Assembly (NCBI GenBank): GCA_016287995.1
Contig: JAEEXW010000120.1
Location: 1 to 7,724, forward strand
Length of the DNA: 7,724 nt
DNA from: Bacteroidales bacterium
GTDB lineage: Bacteria > Bacteroidota > Bacteroidia > Bacteroidales > UBA3824
Direction of reading: 5' to 3'
A program made the translations under genes and the position numbers. Within the stretch, counting starts at the first letter, position 1, and every line of letters starts with the position of its first letter. Below are positions 6,317-7,724 of this stretch, in pieces. The notes beneath the pieces are model-generated. The model was given only the letters and a program-made list of their open reading frames with translations, had not been told where the DNA came from and ran no database searches.

Positions 6317-7348
6317 ATGAAAAAATCATTTATCATTTCAGCATTTGCCGCAGCGACATTGCTGGCGGGATGCGCAGGCAACAAGACTAAAAACGATGTT
6401 ATCAAAGAGGCTGCCGATGAACTTTTTGCCGTTACCGACACAATTAAAGACGTTACTATTCAGAGCGTTATGATTTTAAAAGACGGCGATATTGTTTATA
6501 AACGCTGGGCTAACGGCGGCGAAGAAAACACTCCGCACGTGATGCACTCGGTAAGCAAATCGTTTTGCGCCACGGCAGTAGGAATGGCTGTTGACGAGGG
6601 CAAACTGAAAGTTACCGACAAATTGGTGGATTTTTTCCCCGATGAACTGCCCGAAGATGTTTCCGACAATCTCAAAGCCATTACCATAAAAGACTTGTTG
6701 ACAATGAACTGCGGACACGAAACCGAACCGCAAGTGGGCAACGATACCACCGAAACTTGGACAAAGGCTTTTCTTGCCCACCCCGTTACCAAAACTCCCG
6801 GCACTTGGTATTGTTACAACTCTATTGGTACATATATGCTCTCGGCAATAGTTCAGAAAGTTACCGGCGAAAAGATTTTGGATTACCTTACACCCCGCCT
6901 GTTTGAACCCCTCGGCATAGCAAAACCCAAATGGGAAGAAAGTCCTCAGCACATCAACTGCGGCGGATGGGGATTGTACATCAAAACAGAAGATATGGCA
7001 AAATTTGGTCAATTGTTTCTCAACAAAGGCGTTTGGAACGGCAAACAGTTGATTAGCAGCGAATGGGTAGAAGAAGCCTCAAAATATCAAGTACCTTCGG
7101 TTCCTGCCGGCACACGTCCCGACGAGGTTGAAGCCAAAGGTCTTACCGAAGAAAACTGCGCATGGCTTTTGGGCTACGGATACCAAATGTGGCGTTGTCC
7201 CGAAAACTCGTACCGCGCCGACGGAGCAAGAGGTCAGTACATTATTGTTTGCCCTGACAAAAACGCTGTAATAGCCGTTACCGCCGATTCGCCCGACCTT
7301 CAAGCCGAATTATCAAATATTTACAAATATCTGTTCCCGGTATTGTAA
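6317..7348 (+). CDS. Serine hydrolase lipoprotein of the beta-lactamase fold
   Basis: The 343-residue product belongs to the large serine hydrolase group of class C beta-lactamases, DD-peptidases, esterases and amide hydrolases; its substrate is unknown. It starts with a lipoprotein signal peptide: KK, a hydrophobic stretch and the lipobox L16-A-G-C19, so C19 should be lipidated and the protein held at a membrane outside the cytoplasm. The residues after C19 (AGNKTK) lack the acidic export signal described for surface lipoproteins of this phylum, so a periplasmic position is more likely. S78-V-S-K81 is the SxxK nucleophile motif. Y167-N-S is the second motif in the order YNS rather than YSN. 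A303-region GARGQYI (303-309) sits where the third, KTG-like motif is expected. ELEPLGI-like LFEPLGI (195-201) and WGLYIKTEDMAKFG (218-231) are typical of the family. It is not called a beta-lactamase because fold membership does not prove antibiotic hydrolysis. It is transcribed away from lpxD and appears to be a single gene. Confidence 0.88.
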   Translation: MKKSFIISAFAAATLLAGCAGNKTKNDVIKEAADELFAVTDTIKDVTIQSVMILKDGDIVYKRWANGGEENTPHVMHSVSKSFCATAVGMAVDEGKLKVTDKLVDFFPDELPEDVSDNLKAITIKDLLTMNCGHETEPQVGNDTTETWTKAFLAHPVTKTPGTWYCYNSIGTYMLSAIVQKVTGEKILDYLTPRLFEPLGIAKPKWEESPQHINCGGWGLYIKTEDMAKFGQLFLNKGVWNGKQLISSEWVEEASKYQVPSVPAGTRPDEVEAKGLTEENCAWLLGYGYQMWRCPENSYRADGARGQYIIVCPDKNAVIAVTADSPDLQAELSNIYKYLFPVL

Positions 7349-7365
7349 CAAAGGCGATATATCTA

Positions 7366-7410
7366 TAACCCCATACGTCACAGCGCGTTAGTGCATGATG
7401 TGCGGGGTTA
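7366..7410 (+). terminator. Hairpin at the convergent gene ends, possible terminator
   Basis: TAACCCC at 7366-7372 pairs with GGGGTTA at 7404-7410. After one A-C mismatch, 7374-7380 pairs with 7396-7402 (two G-U pairs), and 7383-7386 pairs with 7391-7394 (one G-U pair) around a GTTA loop. The G-U pairs exist only in plus-strand RNA and become mismatches in minus-strand RNA, so the fold fits the 3' end of the hydrolase transcript, 18 bases past its stop. No T-run follows on either strand, so it is not a standard intrinsic terminator; protection of the RNA end or factor-aided termination are alternatives. It overlaps the last codons of the converging gene. Confidence 0.5.
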
Positions 7411-7723
7411 AATTGTCAAAAATATAACCGCCTTGTTTTATTGCCGTTCTGATTTCAGAGTCTAATTTTTCCAAATCGAAATCAGTATTCCAAAACTCGT
7501 CTTCGGACATTTTTTTGTACGTTAACAAATAATCAACGCGCAGACGGCTGACAAAATAGAAATAAACACCTTCCCATATTTTTTTGTCGCAATTTATTGT
7601 GTCAGAATACGTTTCACCGTTTAAAAACAAAGGCAAAGCATCAGCAGTTTTGGCTGAGGACTGATTTGCAACACAATCAGCCATACCTTCCAATTTCCAA
7701 TTTGGCGCAGTTCTATACTTGAA
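7388..7723 (-). CDS. C-terminal part of an unidentified protein, cut by window edge
   Basis: The frame is open from the right window edge to a TAA at 7390-7388, giving 111 C-terminal residues (reading F-K-Y-R-T-A-P-N-W at the edge). The codon use resembles the neighbouring genes and there is no stop for 112 codons, so it is probably a real gene whose start lies outside. The TTG at 7693 and the ATG at 7684 are internal. I do not recognise the family with certainty. The segment APNWKLEGMADCVAN resembles the P-x-W-x-x-EG-x-A pattern that follows the HExxH zinc site in gluzincin-type metallopeptidases, where the E is a zinc ligand; any HExxH would lie beyond the edge. A helix-like stretch rich in aromatic and basic residues follows (WEGVYFYFVSRLRVDYLL). 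No membrane segment is evident. It converges on the hydrolase gene with 39 bases between stop codons. Confidence 0.7.
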   Translation of the reverse strand, partial: FKYRTAPNWKLEGMADCVANQSSAKTADALPLFLNGETYSDTINCDKKIWEGVYFYFVSRLRVDYLLTYKKMSEDEFWNTDFDLEKLDSEIRTAIKQGGYIFDNLTPHIMH

Positions 7724-7724
7724 A

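Noticed and set aside
6476..7012. 178-codon minus-strand frame inside the serine hydrolase
   Set aside because: It is antisense to a gene with intact family motifs, and its sequence shows no domain or leader features.
7682..7693. TTG at 7693 or ATG at 7684 as the start of a complete 101- or 98-residue gene
   Set aside because: The frame stays open to the window edge, and the residues before the TTG (TAPNWK) continue a plausible protein motif, so the gene is partial.

Overview
The window looks like a chromosomal housekeeping segment of a Bacteroidota bacterium, most likely of the order Bacteroidales. Four things point there. LpxC and FabZ are fused into one protein. Three promoters fit the Bacteroides-type pattern (TTTG at -33, TAnnTTTG at -7). 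Start codons lack Shine-Dalgarno sequences and have A-rich leaders instead. CarB belongs to the CAD/CPS1-like type seen in this phylum. Genus and species cannot be read from the sequence.

Layout: (1) positions 2-2536, plus strand: the 3' three-quarters of carB, the large subunit of carbamoyl-phosphate synthase, cut by the window edge. (2) 2537-2653: an AT-rich spacer with a promoter and a repeated 12-base motif in the leader of the next gene. (3) 2654-2824, plus strand: a 56-residue two-cluster [4Fe-4S] ferredoxin. (4) 2858-2903: a strong hairpin with T-runs on both strands, which serves as a two-way terminator between converging genes. (5) 6105 down to 2908, minus strand: a compact lipid A operon, lpxD then lpxC/fabZ then lpxA, with a 4-base overlap and a 4-base gap at its two junctions and a promoter at 6123-6153. 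(6) 6106-6316: a divergent control region. (7) 6317-7348, plus strand: a lipoprotein of the beta-lactamase-fold serine hydrolase family. (8) 7388-7723, minus strand: the C-terminal 111 residues of an unidentified protein that enters from beyond the right edge. It converges on the hydrolase gene, and a hairpin covers its stop codon.

The three lipid A genes work together. LpxA acylates UDP-GlcNAc at O-3, the LpxC half deacetylates the product at N-2, and LpxD adds the second hydroxyacyl chain. The FabZ half sits in the fatty-acid cycle and competes for the same 3-hydroxyacyl-ACP that LpxA and LpxD use, so the fusion joins two processes drawing on one pool. CarB feeds pyrimidine and arginine synthesis, and the ferredoxin is a general electron carrier; neither has an evident functional link to the lipid A operon.

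No new biological system is evident. The points most worth a second look are the unidentified partial protein at the right end, the hairpin that holds its stop codon, two replaced histidines in LpxA, and the repeated motif in the ferredoxin leader. No tRNA, rRNA, CRISPR array, insertion sequence or attachment site was seen.
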